This document shows, piece by piece, positions 48,355-64,000 of a stretch of DNA of 64,000 bases; the first letter of the stretch is position 1; every line of letters begins with the position of its first letter. The notes beneath the pieces are model-generated. The model made no database searches, was not told where the DNA came from, and saw only the letters and a list, made by a program, of their open reading frames with translations. Source of the stretch: Methyloversatilis universalis FAM5 (GTDB taxonomy: Bacteria; Pseudomonadota; Gammaproteobacteria; Burkholderiales; Rhodocyclaceae); contig NZ_AFHG01000029.1 in assembly GCF_000214035.2 (NCBI RefSeq), forward strand, positions 62,001-126,000, read 5' to 3'. Both the position numbers and the translations under genes were made by a program.

Positions 48355-50010
48355 ATGCTCGAACGTCTATTCATCCGCGATTTCATTCTGGTCGACCGGC
48401 TGGAGCTCGATTTTTCGTCCGGCTTCGGCGCGCTGACCGGCGAGACCGGCGCCGGAAAATCCATTCTGGTGGATGCGCTCGGCCTGCTGATGGGCGGCCG
48501 GGCCGAGGCGTCTGTGGTGCGAAATGGCTGCGAGCGCGCCGAACTGTCGGCCGAATTCGCCTGTGCCGGCCACGACGCGCTGGCCGACTGGCTGCGCGAG
48601 CAGGATTTCGAGCCGGAAGAGGGTGTGGTGATCGCCCGGCGCGTGATCGACGCCGGCGGCCGCTCCCGCGCCTACATCAATGGCGCGCCGGCCAGCGTGG
48701 CCCAGCTGAAGGAGCTGGGCGGGCTGCTGATCGACATCCACGGCCAGCACGCGCACCAGGCGCTGATGCGCGAATCCGCCCAGCGCGCGCTGTTCGACCA
48801 GCACGCCGGGCTGACCGCCCAGGTGGCGACGGTCGGCCGGCTGCATCGCGAATGGCAGCAGCGCGAACAGGCGCTGGCGCGCGCGCTGCAGGACAGCGAA
48901 TCGGCTGCGCGCGAGCGCGAGCGGCTGCAGTGGCTGGTCGAGGAACTGGAGGCGCTGGCCTTCGAACCCCAGGCATGGGCCGAACTGCAGCAGGATCACG
49001 GCCGGCTGGCGCATGCCACCCAGCTGCTGGAGGGGTCGGCCGAAGCGCTGGCGCTGATCGAGGAGGGCGACACCGCGCTTGACGCCCAGCTCGCGCATGT
49101 CGCGGCGCTGCTCGGCAAGCTGGAGGCCTACGACCCGACGCTGGCCGAATGCCGCGGCCTGGTCGAATCCGCCGCCACTCAGGTGGACGAGGCGGCGCGT
49201 GCGCTGCGCACCTACGCCCACCGCATCGACGCCGACCCGCAGGCGCTGGCGCGGGCCGACGAACGGATCGCGGCAGTCCTGGACTGCGCACGCAAGCACC
49301 GGGTCGAGCCGGAAGGTCTGCCCGGCCTGCTGGCGGACAGCCGTATCCGGCTTGAACAGCTGCAGCTGGAATCCGACCCGGCCGCACTCGCCGCTGCGCG
49401 TGACGCGGCGCTGGCGGCCTGCATCGAGGCAGCGCGTGCGCTGTCCGCTGCGCGCGCGCCGGCGGCGCGCCAGCTGTCCGATGCGGTCACCGCGGCCATG
49501 TCGGAACTGGCGATGCAGGGCGGCCGCTTCGAAGTGGTCATGCAGCCGCGCGAACTGCCGTCCGCCACCGGGCTGGAGGACATCGAATTCCATGTCGCTG
49601 CCAACCCGGGCCAGCCGCTGGCCCCGCTGGCCAAGGTGGCGTCCGGCGGCGAACTGTCGCGCATCGGTCTGGCGATACAGGTGATCGCCAGCGCGCGCAG
49701 CGGCACGCCGACCCTGGTGTTCGACGAGGTGGATGTCGGCATCGGCGGCCGGGTGGCCGAGGTGGTCGGCCGTCAGCTGGCGCGGCTGGGCGAGGCGCGT
49801 CAGGTGCTGTGCGTCACCCATCTGCCGCAGGTGGCAGCGCGTGCGCACTGGCAGTGGTCCATCGCCAAGCGCAGCGACAACGGCCAGACGCGCAGTGCGG
49901 TGACCCCGCTCGATGCCGATGCACGCGTCGATGAGATCGCCCGCATGCTGGGTGGTGAGGTGATCACCGACACCACCCGCGCGCATGCGCGGGAAATGCT
50001 CGGTTACTGA
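48355..50010 (+). CDS. recN: DNA repair protein RecN
   Basis: SMC-like ATPase of double-strand break repair, 551 residues (E. coli 553). It has Walker A GETGAGKS near residue 29, long coiled coils in the middle, the ABC signature ASGGELSRIGLAIQ and Walker B LVFDEVDVGIGG. The ATG at 48355 precedes the conserved MLERLFIRDFILVDRLELDF; earlier in-frame codons lie in the nadK-recN gap. I found no convincing LexA box in that gap. Confidence 0.97.
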   Translation: MLERLFIRDFILVDRLELDFSSGFGALTGETGAGKSILVDALGLLMGGRAEASVVRNGCERAELSAEFACAGHDALADWLREQDFEPEEGVVIARRVIDAGGRSRAYINGAPASVAQLKELGGLLIDIHGQHAHQALMRESAQRALFDQHAGLTAQVATVGRLHREWQQREQALARALQDSESAARERERLQWLVEELEALAFEPQAWAELQQDHGRLAHATQLLEGSAEALALIEEGDTALDAQLAHVAALLGKLEAYDPTLAECRGLVESAATQVDEAARALRTYAHRIDADPQALARADERIAAVLDCARKHRVEPEGLPGLLADSRIRLEQLQLESDPAALAAARDAALAACIEAARALSAARAPAARQLSDAVTAAMSELAMQGGRFEVVMQPRELPSATGLEDIEFHVAANPGQPLAPLAKVASGGELSRIGLAIQVIASARSGTPTLVFDEVDVGIGGRVAEVVGRQLARLGEARQVLCVTHLPQVAARAHWQWSIAKRSDNGQTRSAVTPLDADARVDEIARMLGGEVITDTTRAHAREMLGY

Positions 50011-50083
50011 AGGCCGGACGACCGGTTCAGGATGCCCTGAGCCCGCGACCGGCGGTGGGCGGCCCGAAGCCCCGGCGCGCCGG

Positions 50084-50647
50084 TCAGCTGCCGGTGATCG
50101 CCAGCGTGATGACGCCGGTGGCGACGAACAGGCCGGCGGCGATGCGCCGTATCCAGTTCACCGGCAGGCGGGCGGCCAGTTTCTGGCCGACATACACCGC
50201 CGGCACGTTGGCGATCATCATGCCCAGCGTGGTGCCGGTCACCACCCACGAGAACGCGTGCTCGAAGCGGGCACCCAGCGCCACGGTCGCCAGCTGCGTC
50301 TTGTCGCCCATTTCGGCCATGAAGAACAGCAGCGTGGCGGTCAGGAATACGCCGTGCGCGCTGCCCACCTCGGTGTCTTCCAGCTCGTCCGGCACCAGCG
50401 CCCACAGGCCGCAGCCGATGAAGGCCAGACCGACGATCCAGCGCAGCGCATCCGGCGACAGCACCGAGGCCACCAGCGCGCCCAGCCAGGCGGCCAGCGC
50501 ATGATTGAGCACGGTGGCCACCAGGATGCCGAGGCAGATGGGCAGTGGCCTGCGCAGCCGCGCGGCCAGCAGGAAGGAGAGGAGCTGGGTCTTGTCGCCG
50601 ATTTCGGCGAGCGCGACCAGCGCGGTCGAGGCGATCAGTGCGTCCAT
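50084..50647 (-). CDS. TMEM165/GDT1-family cation transporter (UPF0016)
   Basis: A 187-residue inner-membrane protein with six predicted helices in two inverted repeats, each with the family motif: ALAEIGDKTQLLSFLLAAR (near residue 15) and FFMAEMGDKTQLATVALGAR (near 110). Homologues export Mn(II) or Ca(II) in exchange for protons. It lies 55 bases after fur in the same direction and may be co-transcribed, which would suit a metal-homeostasis role. No yybP-ykoY manganese riboswitch is present before it. Confidence 0.9.
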   Translation of the reverse strand: MDALIASTALVALAEIGDKTQLLSFLLAARLRRPLPICLGILVATVLNHALAAWLGALVASVLSPDALRWIVGLAFIGCGLWALVPDELEDTEVGSAHGVFLTATLLFFMAEMGDKTQLATVALGARFEHAFSWVVTGTTLGMMIANVPAVYVGQKLAARLPVNWIRRIAAGLFVATGVITLAITGS

Positions 50648-50702
50648 GGAAAAAGACAGGAGCGGGCCGCGCGCGGCCCTGAATCGGAGGCGTGGAAGGG
50701 GC

Positions 50703-51146
50703 TCAGCCCCGCAGCGTCTTGCGGCGGTTGGGGCAGTCGTCGGTGGCGCAGTCGGCAAAGATGGTCAGTGCGTGGTCGTGCACCGTGAAACCGCGTTCCT
50801 TGGCCACCTTGATCTGGCGGCGCTCGATCTCCGCGTCGTAGAACTCTTCCACCTTGCCGCACTGGATGCACACCAGGTGGTCGTGGTGGTGGCCTTCGTT
50901 CAGTTCGAACACCGCCTTGCCGGACTCGAAGAAGTGCCGTTCGAGCAGGCCGGCCTGCTCGAACTGGGTCAGCACGCGGTAGACCGTGGCCAGACCGATG
51001 TCCATGTCTTCCTGCAGCAGCGCCTTGTAGACGTCTTCGGCACTCATGTGGCGTACGTCCGCGCGCTGGAACAGCTCGAGTATCTTCAGTCGCGGCAGGG
51101 TGGCCTTGAGCCCGATGTTTTTCAGGTTCTGGGAATTTGCGCTCAT
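50703..51146 (-). CDS. fur: Ferric uptake regulator Fur
   Basis: Iron-responsive repressor, 147 residues. It has the winged helix ([49 protein letters not shown]), the metal site [17 protein letters not shown], and a C-terminal [10 protein letters not shown] zinc motif. It is divergent from bamE, with a 103-base shared promoter region holding TATAATATAG. That fur|bamE pairing is standard in betaproteobacteria. Confidence 0.97.
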   Translation of the reverse strand: MSANSQNLKNIGLKATLPRLKILELFQRADVRHMSAEDVYKALLQEDMDIGLATVYRVLTQFEQAGLLERHFFESGKAVFELNEGHHHDHLVCIQCGKVEEFYDAEIERRQIKVAKERGFTVHDHALTIFADCATDDCPNRRKTLRG

Positions 51147-51177
51147 CCGGGTCGCCTGGAGGCATTGGCAAGGTCGC

Positions 51178-51183
51178 TATAAT
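51178..51183 (+). promoter_or_regulatory. -10 element of bamE
   Basis: TATAAT in the fur-bamE gap, 66 bases before the bamE ATG. The overlapping reverse sequence (TATATTATAG) could serve fur. No strong -35 hexamer is visible on either side. Confidence 0.45.
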
Positions 51184-51249
51184 ATAGACTTTCGTGTCCG
51201 GCCCGGCGTGCTGCGCCGGCCGTCCGATCTTCATTCGAGTCCTGCCGCG

Positions 51250-52573
<1,324 letters not shown>

Positions 52574-52654
52574 GCGCCGTCGGGCCGGGTGCCACGACTA
52601 CAGTCGGCGCCCGGCAGGCCGTTAATTGGGGCTGGAGTTTTCTGACCCTCATTC

Positions 52655-55267
<2,613 letters not shown>

Positions 55268-55326
55268 CAGCGGGATGCGGCTCGCTCTGGTTTACGCTTT
55301 GTCACCGGTGTCTGCACGCACCGAAA

Positions 55327-55356
55327 TTGCGCGCCGCACCACCCTCGGGCTATAAT
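55327..55356 (+). promoter_or_regulatory. Sigma-70 promoter of carAB
   Basis: TTGCGC-N18-TATAAT, 100 bases before the carA start. The transcript would begin with a long stem-loop (55367-55396). Confidence 0.6.
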
Positions 55357-55366
55357 GTATCGATCA

Positions 55367-55396
55367 GCGGGAGGTGCCCAAAACGGCGCCTCCCGC
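55367..55396 (+). promoter_or_regulatory. Leader stem-loop of carA (possible attenuator)
   Basis: GCGGGAGGTGCC / GGCGCCTCCCGC: a 12-base-pair stem with one G-U pair and a six-base loop, just after the predicted transcription start. Only two T follow it, so it is not a normal terminator. Confidence 0.6.
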
Positions 55397-55455
55397 TTCG
55401 CATATGTGGCGCACGCGCGTCACCGTCCCCCAGATTCGCAATTCAGGAGTAAAAC

Positions 55456-56598
55456 GTGTCCGCCCATGCGCCCGCGCTGCTTGCACTCGCCGATGGAACG
55501 GTCTTTCACGGCAAAAGCATAGGGGCGGAAACGGTCACGACCGGCGAAGTGGTGTTCAACACCGCGCTCACCGGGTATCAGGAAATCCTGACCGATCCGA
55601 GCTATACCCGCCAGATCGTCACGCTGACCTATCCGCACATCGGCAATACCGGCGTCAACGTCGAGGACGTCGAAGCCGGCCGCGTGTTCGCCGCCGGCCT
55701 GGTCATCCGTGACCTGCCGCTGCGTTCGTCCAATTTCCGCAGTCACCAGACGCTGGATGCCTACCTGCGCGAACAGGGCATTCCCGGCATCGCCAACATC
55801 GATACCCGCAAGCTCACCCGCCTGCTGCGCGAGAAGGGTGCGCAGAGCGCCTGCCTGATGGCCGGCAAGGTCGACGCCGCGGAAGCGGTGGCCAAGGCGC
55901 GCGAATTTGCCGGTCTCGCAGGCATGGATCTGGCCAAGGTAGTCAGCGCGACCGCGCCCTACGAATGGACCGAGGGCGAGTGGCAGCTCGGCCAGGGCTT
56001 CGTGAAGCCCGACGCCACGCCTTTCCACGTGGTGGCCTATGACTTCGGCGTCAAGCGCAACATTCTACGCATGCTGGCCAGCCGCGGCTGCCGCCTGACC
56101 GTGGTGCCGGCGCAGACGCCGGCCGACACCGTGCTGGCGATGAATCCGGACGGCGTGTTCCTGTCCAATGGCCCCGGCGATCCTGAGCCCTGCGACTACG
56201 CGATTGCGGCCATCCGCACCTTCCTCGACCGCAGGATTCCGACCTTCGGCATCTGTCTCGGCCATCAGCTGATGGGTCTGGCCGCCGGCGCGAAGACGCT
56301 GAAGATGAAGTTCGGCCACCACGGCGCCAACCACCCGGTCAAGGACAACGACTCCGGCCGCGTGCTCATTACCAGCCAGAACCACGGCTTCGCGGTCGAT
56401 CCGGCCACGCTGCCGGCCAATGTGCGGGTGACCCACGTGTCGCTGTTCGACGGCAGCCTGCAGGGCATGGCCTGGACCGACCGTCCGGCTTTCTGCTTCC
56501 AGGGCCACCCTGAAGCCAGCCCCGGTCCGCACGACGTGGCCTATCTGTTCGATCGATTCGTGAAGATGATGGAGGAGGGGAAAGGGGCGAGAGGCTAG
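55456..56598 (+). CDS. carA: Carbamoyl-phosphate synthase small subunit
   Basis: Glutamine amidotransferase subunit that supplies ammonia to CarB for arginine and pyrimidine synthesis. The 380-residue protein has the N-terminal CPSase_sm domain ([22 protein letters not shown]) and a class I GATase domain with the nucleophile Cys in GICLGHQL (near 270) and the His/Glu pair in [11 protein letters not shown]. It begins at GTG 55456 with AGGAG seven bases upstream; the next ATG is internal. It is separated from carB by an 86-base structured gap. Confidence 0.97.
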   Translation: MSAHAPALLALADGTVFHGKSIGAETVTTGEVVFNTALTGYQEILTDPSYTRQIVTLTYPHIGNTGVNVEDVEAGRVFAAGLVIRDLPLRSSNFRSHQTLDAYLREQGIPGIANIDTRKLTRLLREKGAQSACLMAGKVDAAEAVAKAREFAGLAGMDLAKVVSATAPYEWTEGEWQLGQGFVKPDATPFHVVAYDFGVKRNILRMLASRGCRLTVVPAQTPADTVLAMNPDGVFLSNGPGDPEPCDYAIAAIRTFLDRRIPTFGICLGHQLMGLAAGAKTLKMKFGHHGANHPVKDNDSGRVLITSQNHGFAVDPATLPANVRVTHVSLFDGSLQGMAWTDRPAFCFQGHPEASPGPHDVAYLFDRFVKMMEEGKGARG

Positions 56599-56675
56599 GG
56601 CCTAGGGAAAGCATGCGGGCGGCGCAGCCGCCCGGAAATTTCACCCTGATCCCTGACCCCTGATCCCTAGTCCCT
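56597..56675. repeat. Inverted repeat and CCCTGAT-type repeats between carA and carB
   Basis: AGGGCCTAGGGA (56597-56608) pairs with TCCCTAGTCCCT (56664-56675) at 11 of 12 positions, enclosing a perfect CGGGCGGC/GCCGCCCG hairpin (56616-56634). Next to it are tandem copies of CCCTGA(T/C)-like units at 56644-56668. Confidence 0.55.
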
Positions 56676-56684
56676 CACAGACAA

Positions 56685-59600
56685 ATGCCCAAACGTACAG
56701 ACATCCAATCCATCCTGATCATCGGCGCCGGTCCCATCGTGATCGGCCAGGCCTGCGAGTTCGACTACTCCGGCGCCCAGGCCTGCAAGGCGCTGCGTGA
56801 AGAGGGTTACCGCGTCGTGCTGGTGAATTCCAACCCGGCCACGATCATGACCGACCCCGGCATGGCCGACGTGACCTATATCGAGCCCATCACCTGGCAG
56901 ATGGTCGAGAAGATCATCGAGAAGGAGCGCCCGGACGCGCTGCTGCCCACCATGGGCGGCCAGACCGCGCTGAACTGTGCGCTCGACCTCGCCCGCCACG
57001 GCGTGCTCGACAAGTACAAGGTCGAACTGATCGGCGCCAAGCAGGAAGCGATCGACAAGGCCGAGGACCGCGAGAAGTTCAAGCAGGCGATGACCAAGAT
57101 CGGCCTCGGTTCGGCCCGCTCCGGCATCGCCCACTCGATGGAAGAGGCGCTGCAGGTGCAGACCACCATCGGCTTCCCGGCCATCATCCGTCCGTCCTTC
57201 ACGATGGGCGGCAGCGGCGGCGGCATCGCCTATAACCACGAGGAATTCGTCGAGATCTGCAAGCGCGGTCTCGAAGCCTCGCCGACCAACGAGCTGCTGA
57301 TCGAGGAATCGCTGCTCGGCTGGAAGGAATACGAGATGGAAGTCGTGCGCGACAGCGCCGACAACTGCATCATCGTCTGCTCGATCGAGAACCTCGATCC
57401 GATGGGCGTGCATACCGGCGACTCGATCACCGTGGCCCCGGCGCAGACGCTGACCGACCGCGAATACCAGATCATGCGCAACGCCTCGATCGCGGTGCTG
57501 CGCGAGATCGGCGTCGATACCGGCGGTTCCAACGTGCAGTTCTCGATCAACCCGGCCGATGGCCGCATGATCGTGATCGAAATGAACCCGCGCGTGTCGC
57601 GTTCGTCGGCGCTGGCGTCCAAGGCCACCGGTTTCCCGATCGCCAAGATCGCTGCCAAGCTGGCGGTCGGTTTCACGCTGGACGAACTGAAGAACGACAT
57701 TACCGGCGGCGCTACGCCGGCGTCCTTCGAGCCGTCGATCGACTATGTGGTCACCAAGATTCCGCGTTTCGCGTTCGAGAAGTTCCCGCAGGCGAACGAC
57801 CGTCTGACCACGCAGATGAAGTCGGTCGGCGAAGTGATGGCCATGGGCCGCAGCTTCCAGGAATCGATGCAGAAGGCGCTGCGCGGCCTCGAAGTCGGCG
57901 TCTATGGTTTCGACGAGGTCGAGACCGACCAGGACGAGATGGAGCGCGAACTGGCGCTGCCCGGTCCGCAGCGCATCTGGTATGTCGGTCAGGCCTTCCG
58001 CAACGGTATGAGCCTGGACGAAGTGCATCAGCTGACCAAGATCGACCCGTGGTTCCTGGCGCAGATCGAGGACATCATCCTGACCGAGCGTGCCTTCTTC
58101 GGCCGCAGCCTGAAGAGCGTCGATGCCGCGACGATGCGCGATCTGAAGCGAAAGGGCTTCGCCGATCGCCGCCTGGCCAAGCTGTTCCAGTGCGACGAAA
58201 CCGCGCTGCGCCTGCACCGCCAGACCCTGGGCGTGCGCCCGGTGTTCAAGCGGGTGGATACCTGCGCGGCCGAGTTCGCGACCGACACTGCCTACATGTA
58301 CTCCAGCTACGAAGAGGAGTGCGAAGCCAACCCGACCTCGGCACGCAAGATCATGGTGCTGGGCGGCGGACCGAACCGCATCGGCCAGGGCATCGAATTC
58401 GACTACTGCTGCGTGCACGCGGCGCTCGCGCTGCGCGAGGACGGGTTCGAGACCATCATGGTCAACTGCAACCCGGAAACCGTGTCGACCGACTACGACA
58501 CCTCCGACCGTCTGTATTTCGAGCCGCTGACGCTGGAAGACGTGCTGGAAATCGTCGCCATCGAGAAGCCGGTCGGCGTCATCGTGCAGTTCGGTGGCCA
58601 GACCCCGCTGAAGCTCGCGCGTGATCTCGAAGCCAATGGGGTGCCCATCATCGGCACCACGCCGGACATGATCGACGCAGCGGAAGACCGCGAGCGCTTC
58701 CAGAAGCTGCTGAACGACCTCGGCCTAAAGCAGCCGCCCAACCGCACCGCGCGGGCGGAAGACCAGGCGGTGCGCCTGGCGGCCGAGATCGGCTACCCGC
58801 TGGTGGTGCGCCCGAGCTACGTGCTGGGCGGCCGCGCGATGGAAATCGTGCATCAGCAGTCCGACCTCGAGCGCTACATGCGCGAGGCGGTCAAGGTGAG
58901 CAACGATTCGCCGGTGCTGCTGGACCGCTTCCTGAACGACGCTACCGAGGTGGACGTCGATGCCTTCTCCGACGGCCAGCAGGTCATCATCGGCGGCATC
59001 ATGGAGCACATCGAACAGGCCGGCGTGCACTCGGGCGACTCCGCCTGCTCGCTGCCGCCGTTCTCGCTGACGCCGGAACTGTGCGACGAACTGCGCCGCC
59101 AGACCGAGCTGATGGCGCGCGGGCTGAACGTGGTCGGCCTGATGAACGTGCAGTTCGCGATCCAGCGTGACGCCTCGGGCGACACGGTCTATGTGCTCGA
59201 AGTGAACCCGCGTGCGTCGCGCACCGTGCCCTTCGTGTCCAAGGCCTGCGGCCTGCCGCTGGCCAAGATCGCCGCCCGCTGCATGGCCGGCCGCTCGCTG
59301 GCCGATCAGGGCGTGACCGGCGAAATCGTGCCGCCGTACTACTCGGTCAAGGAAGCGGTGTTCCCCTTCGTCAAATTCCCGGGCGTGGACACCATCCTTG
59401 GCCCGGAAATGAAGTCCACCGGCGAAGTGATGGGCGTCGGCCGTACCTTCGGCGAAGCCTTCGTCAAGAGTCAGCTCGCGGCTGGCGTGCGCCTGCCCAC
59501 CGGCGGCCGCGCCTTCATTTCGGTCAAACCGGCCGACAAGGCCAAGGCGATCGAGGTGGCGCGCGAACTGCACGAACTGGGCTTCACGCTGGTGGCCACC

Positions 59601-59900
59601 CGCGGTACCGCGGCCGCCATCGCTGCAGCCGGCCTGCCGGTCACCCCGGTGAACAAGGTCAATGAAGGCCGTCCGCACATCGTGGACATGATCAAGAACG
59701 ATGAAATCACCTTCATCGTCAATACGGTGGATGAGAAGCGCTCGGCGATCAACGACTCGCGCTCCATCCGGACCAGCGCGCTCGCCAGCCGGGTCACGCT
59801 GTTCACCACCGTAGAGGGCGCGCGTGCCGCGTGTGCGGGCATGCGCATTTCCCAACTTGAAACCTATGCGCTGCAGGACCTGCACGCCCAGATGAACTGA
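56685..59900 (+). CDS. carB: Carbamoyl-phosphate synthase large subunit
   Basis: Makes carbamoyl phosphate from bicarbonate, ammonia and two ATP. The 1071-residue protein shows the duplicated ATP-grasp halves: the first with [22 protein letters not shown], the second with [22 protein letters not shown] (near 560). It closes with an allosteric MGS domain (about 940-1071, ending [12 protein letters not shown]). All catalytic stretches, such as [39 protein letters not shown], look intact. The ATG lacks a strong ribosome binding site. Confidence 0.98.
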   Translation: MPKRTDIQSILIIGAGPIVIGQACEFDYSGAQACKALREEGYRVVLVNSNPATIMTDPGMADVTYIEPITWQMVEKIIEKERPDALLPTMGGQTALNCALDLARHGVLDKYKVELIGAKQEAIDKAEDREKFKQAMTKIGLGSARSGIAHSMEEALQVQTTIGFPAIIRPSFTMGGSGGGIAYNHEEFVEICKRGLEASPTNELLIEESLLGWKEYEMEVVRDSADNCIIVCSIENLDPMGVHTGDSITVAPAQTLTDREYQIMRNASIAVLREIGVDTGGSNVQFSINPADGRMIVIEMNPRVSRSSALASKATGFPIAKIAAKLAVGFTLDELKNDITGGATPASFEPSIDYVVTKIPRFAFEKFPQANDRLTTQMKSVGEVMAMGRSFQESMQKALRGLEVGVYGFDEVETDQDEMERELALPGPQRIWYVGQAFRNGMSLDEVHQLTKIDPWFLAQIEDIILTERAFFGRSLKSVDAATMRDLKRKGFADRRLAKLFQCDETALRLHRQTLGVRPVFKRVDTCAAEFATDTAYMYSSYEEECEANPTSARKIMVLGGGPNRIGQGIEFDYCCVHAALALREDGFETIMVNCNPETVSTDYDTSDRLYFEPLTLEDVLEIVAIEKPVGVIVQFGGQTPLKLARDLEANGVPIIGTTPDMIDAAEDRERFQKLLNDLGLKQPPNRTARAEDQAVRLAAEIGYPLVVRPSYVLGGRAMEIVHQQSDLERYMREAVKVSNDSPVLLDRFLNDATEVDVDAFSDGQQVIIGGIMEHIEQAGVHSGDSACSLPPFSLTPELCDELRRQTELMARGLNVVGLMNVQFAIQRDASGDTVYVLEVNPRASRTVPFVSKACGLPLAKIAARCMAGRSLADQGVTGEIVPPYYSVKEAVFPFVKFPGVDTILGPEMKSTGEVMGVGRTFGEAFVKSQLAAGVRLPTGGRAFISVKPADKAKAIEVARELHELGFTLVATRGTAAAIAAAGLPVTPVNKVNEGRPHIVDMIKNDEITFIVNTVDEKRSAINDSRSIRTSALASRVTLFTTVEGARAACAGMRISQLETYALQDLHAQMN

Positions 59901-59901
59901 T

Positions 59902-60375
59902 ATGAGCGTCCCCCTTACCGTCAGCGGTGCCGAAAAGCTGAAGGCCGAACTGCACCGCCTGAAAACCGTAGACCGTCCGAACGTGATTGCCGCGATCGCC
60001 GAAGCGCGTTCGCACGGAGACCTGTCCGAAAACGCCGAGTACGACGCGGCGAAGGAGCGTCAGGGCTTCATCGAAGGCCGTATTGCCGAAGTCGAGGGCA
60101 AGCTGTCGAACGCCCAGATCATCGATCCGAAGACGCTGGATGCGGATGGCCGCATCGTGTTCGGCGCGACCGTCGATCTGGAAGACGTGGAAGCCGGCAA
60201 GCAGGTGACCTACCAGATCGTCGGTGACGACGAGGCCGATCTGAAGGCGGGCATGATTTCGGTGAATTCGCCGATCGCGCGCGCGCTGATCGGCAAGTAC
60301 GCCGGCGACGTGGCCGAAGTGCAGGCCCCGGGCGGCATCCGTGAATACGAGGTGGTGGACGTCCGTTACATCTGA
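59902..60375 (+). CDS. greA: Transcription elongation factor GreA
   Basis: GreA enters the secondary channel of RNA polymerase and rescues stalled complexes by stimulating transcript cleavage. The 157-residue protein has an N-terminal coiled coil with the acidic tip [15 protein letters not shown] (D and E of the conserved tip) and a C-terminal FKBP-like domain ([22 protein letters not shown]). It starts two bases after the carB stop and is part of the conserved carA-carB-greA group. Confidence 0.97.
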   Translation: MSVPLTVSGAEKLKAELHRLKTVDRPNVIAAIAEARSHGDLSENAEYDAAKERQGFIEGRIAEVEGKLSNAQIIDPKTLDADGRIVFGATVDLEDVEAGKQVTYQIVGDDEADLKAGMISVNSPIARALIGKYAGDVAEVQAPGGIREYEVVDVRYI

Positions 60376-60388
60376 GGTCTGCGGGTTG

Positions 60389-60406
60389 CGCCACCTGAGG
60401 GTGGCG
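60389..60406. other. Hairpin between the convergent greA and yhbY genes
   Basis: CGCCACC / GGTGGCG with a four-base loop. No T run on either side, so at most a weak terminator or mRNA end stabiliser. Confidence 0.4.
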
Positions 60407-60414
60407 ACCCCGCG

Positions 60415-60870
60415 TCAGCGCGCCGGACGGCTGCGCGGCTTGGTGCTGTTGCGTGCGACGCCGCGGCGGTTTGCGACCGGCTTTCCCGGGGTGCTGCGGG
60501 TGGGTACCGGCTTGCCCGGGCGCTCGGCCGATGCTTTCGCGCCGGCCTTGGCCGGTGTCTTGCGCACCGTCTTGGGGGCTTCTGCAGCCTTGTGCAGCTC
60601 CGGGTTCGGGCGATACAGCACCAGAATCTTGCCGATGCGCTGCACTGCGGCTGCGCCCAGCGCCTCGCAGGCTTCGTTCAGCCAGGCGTCGCGCTGTTCG
60701 CGTTCGGCGTCGAACACCCGGACCTTGATCAGTTCGTGCGACTTCAGCGCCAGTTCGATTTCCTTCAGCACCGCAGCGGTCAGCCCGTTCTGCGCGATCA
60801 TCACAACCGGCTTCAGCGGGTGGGCCTGTGCGCGCAAGGCGCGACGTTCATCGGGAGTCAGGGTCAACAT
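60415..60870 (-). CDS. yhbY: YhbY-family RNA-binding protein with a basic tail
   Basis: CRM-domain protein that associates with pre-50S ribosomes. Residues about 1-95 match the family (LTPDERRALRAQAHPLKPVVMIAQNGLTAAVLKEIELALKSHELIKVRV, with the GxxG-like QNG loop). The remaining 50 residues are a low-complexity Lys/Arg/Pro/Ala tail, making it 151 residues against about 97 in E. coli. It is divergent from rlmE, with a 39-base gap, the usual arrangement. Confidence 0.93.
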   Translation of the reverse strand: MLTLTPDERRALRAQAHPLKPVVMIAQNGLTAAVLKEIELALKSHELIKVRVFDAEREQRDAWLNEACEALGAAAVQRIGKILVLYRPNPELHKAAEAPKTVRKTPAKAGAKASAERPGKPVPTRSTPGKPVANRRGVARNSTKPRSRPAR

Positions 60871-60909
60871 GGCGTTCTTCCAGAAAGGCGCGCAAGTCTA
60901 AGCTAAGTC

Positions 60910-61542
60910 ATGGCCAAGAACAAAACCAGCCGGCAGTGGGTACATGACCACATCAACGACCCCTATGTAAAGCAGGCGCAGGCGCAGGGCTTCCGTTCGC
61001 GTGCCGCCTTCAAGCTGATGCAGATCGACGACAAGGACCGTCTGCTCGCGCCGGGCAAGGTGGTGGTCGATCTGGGCAGCACGCCCGGTGGCTGGTCCCA
61101 GGTGTCGTCGAAGAAGGTCGGTGCGTCCGGCAAGGTGGTGGCGATCGACCTGCTGCCGATGGAGCCGGTGCACGGCGTGCGCTTCATCCTGGGCGACTTC
61201 CGCGAGGACGGGCCGCTGGGCGAACTGGTCGAATCGCTGGAAGGCCGTCGCGTCGACCTTGTTTTGTCGGACATGGCCCCCAACCTGTCCGGAATCGCGG
61301 TGACCGATCAGGCGCGCTCCATCCATCTGCTCGAACTGGCACTCGAATTCGCGCGTGAACACCTCAAGAGCGGCGGCGACATGCTCGTAAAAGTGTTCCA
61401 GGGGTCGGGTTTCGACGAGCTGAGACGTGAAATGGAACAACTTTTCACGTCGGTGGCGGTGCGCAAGCCCGACAGTTCCCGCGACCGCAGCGCAGAGGTG
61501 TATCTTCTGTGTCGTGGCAGGCGGGGCGAACCGACCGCCTGA
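60910..61542 (+). CDS. rlmE: 23S rRNA 2'-O-ribose U2552 methyltransferase RlmE (FtsJ)
   Basis: SAM-dependent methyltransferase acting on U2552 of 23S rRNA in the 50S subunit; also called RrmJ/FtsJ. The 210-residue protein has the catalytic K-D-K-E set in [36 protein letters not shown] and SAEVYLL, and the SAM loop [14 protein letters not shown]. It lies between yhbY and ftsH in the conserved order. Confidence 0.97.
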   Translation: MAKNKTSRQWVHDHINDPYVKQAQAQGFRSRAAFKLMQIDDKDRLLAPGKVVVDLGSTPGGWSQVSSKKVGASGKVVAIDLLPMEPVHGVRFILGDFREDGPLGELVESLEGRRVDLVLSDMAPNLSGIAVTDQARSIHLLELALEFAREHLKSGGDMLVKVFQGSGFDELRREMEQLFTSVAVRKPDSSRDRSAEVYLLCRGRRGEPTA

Positions 61543-61683
61543 AACCGGCTTTTCAGGACCGGCGGGGACGGCTTAGGCAACGCGCGGCGGAACAAGCGGC
61601 GTTTCAGCCGGTCTGTCGATGGTCGCAGCGGTGCGACATTGATCTGCCCGAGCGATACGGGTACGGAATACAGAGGAATTGCC

Positions 61684-64000
<2,317 letters not shown>

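Noticed and set aside
50648-50702. yybP-ykoY manganese riboswitch before the GDT1-family gene
   Set aside because: The fur-GDT1 gap is only 55 bases and lacks the conserved core.

Overview
The window looks like chromosomal backbone of a high-GC betaproteobacterium, most likely a Rhodocyclales member (a Methyloversatilis/Azoarcus-like organism). This is inferred from gene order (hrcA-nadK-recN, fur|bamE-dapB, carA-carB-greA|yhbY|rlmE-ftsH-folP), PEP-CTERM surface proteins, a GTP-type PEP carboxykinase, and protein similarity judged by eye. No phage, transposase, integrase or CRISPR array was seen.

Bases 1-17400 are a motility and signalling block: fliF (cut by the left edge), a FleS/FleR two-component pair, fliE behind a near-consensus sigma-54 promoter, a beta-CASP nuclease and a PEP-CTERM protein. 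A leftward flagellar series follows (fliC, flaG, fliD, fliS, fliT, fliK, fhlB, ycgR), then a diguanylate cyclase and a NarL-type two-component pair. fliC has a clear sigma-28 promoter. The cyclase gene has a weaker one, which would tie c-di-GMP synthesis to the flagellar cascade and to the YcgR brake.

Bases 17450-25360 hold a tRNA-Thr and a metal-type RND efflux operon (outer membrane channel, adaptor, pump, response regulator, sensor kinase). A tandem TGACAGG box lies just upstream of its first gene. Bases 25380-32420 carry lpxH, two cyclophilins, an L,D-transpeptidase coupled to a TPR protein with a similar C-terminal domain, cysS and an FNR-like regulator that lacks one cluster cysteine. 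pckG follows.

Bases 34700-38850 are the most unusual part. A cobalamin riboswitch precedes two PEP-CTERM proteins (one of the DUF4465 type) and a BtuB-like TonB-dependent receptor. This looks like a B12 uptake operon with surface-anchored accessory proteins.

Bases 38860-48300 contain the heat-shock operon grpE-dnaK-dnaJ (consensus sigma-32 promoter), a Ser/Thr kinase fused to a cyclic-nucleotide-binding domain, an AP2-like DNA-binding protein behind a sigma-28-type promoter, hemH, hrcA and nadK. Bases 48350-64000 are housekeeping genes (recN, a GDT1-family transporter, fur, bamE, dapB, carAB, greA, yhbY, rlmE, ftsH, partial folP) plus a large hybrid sensor kinase.
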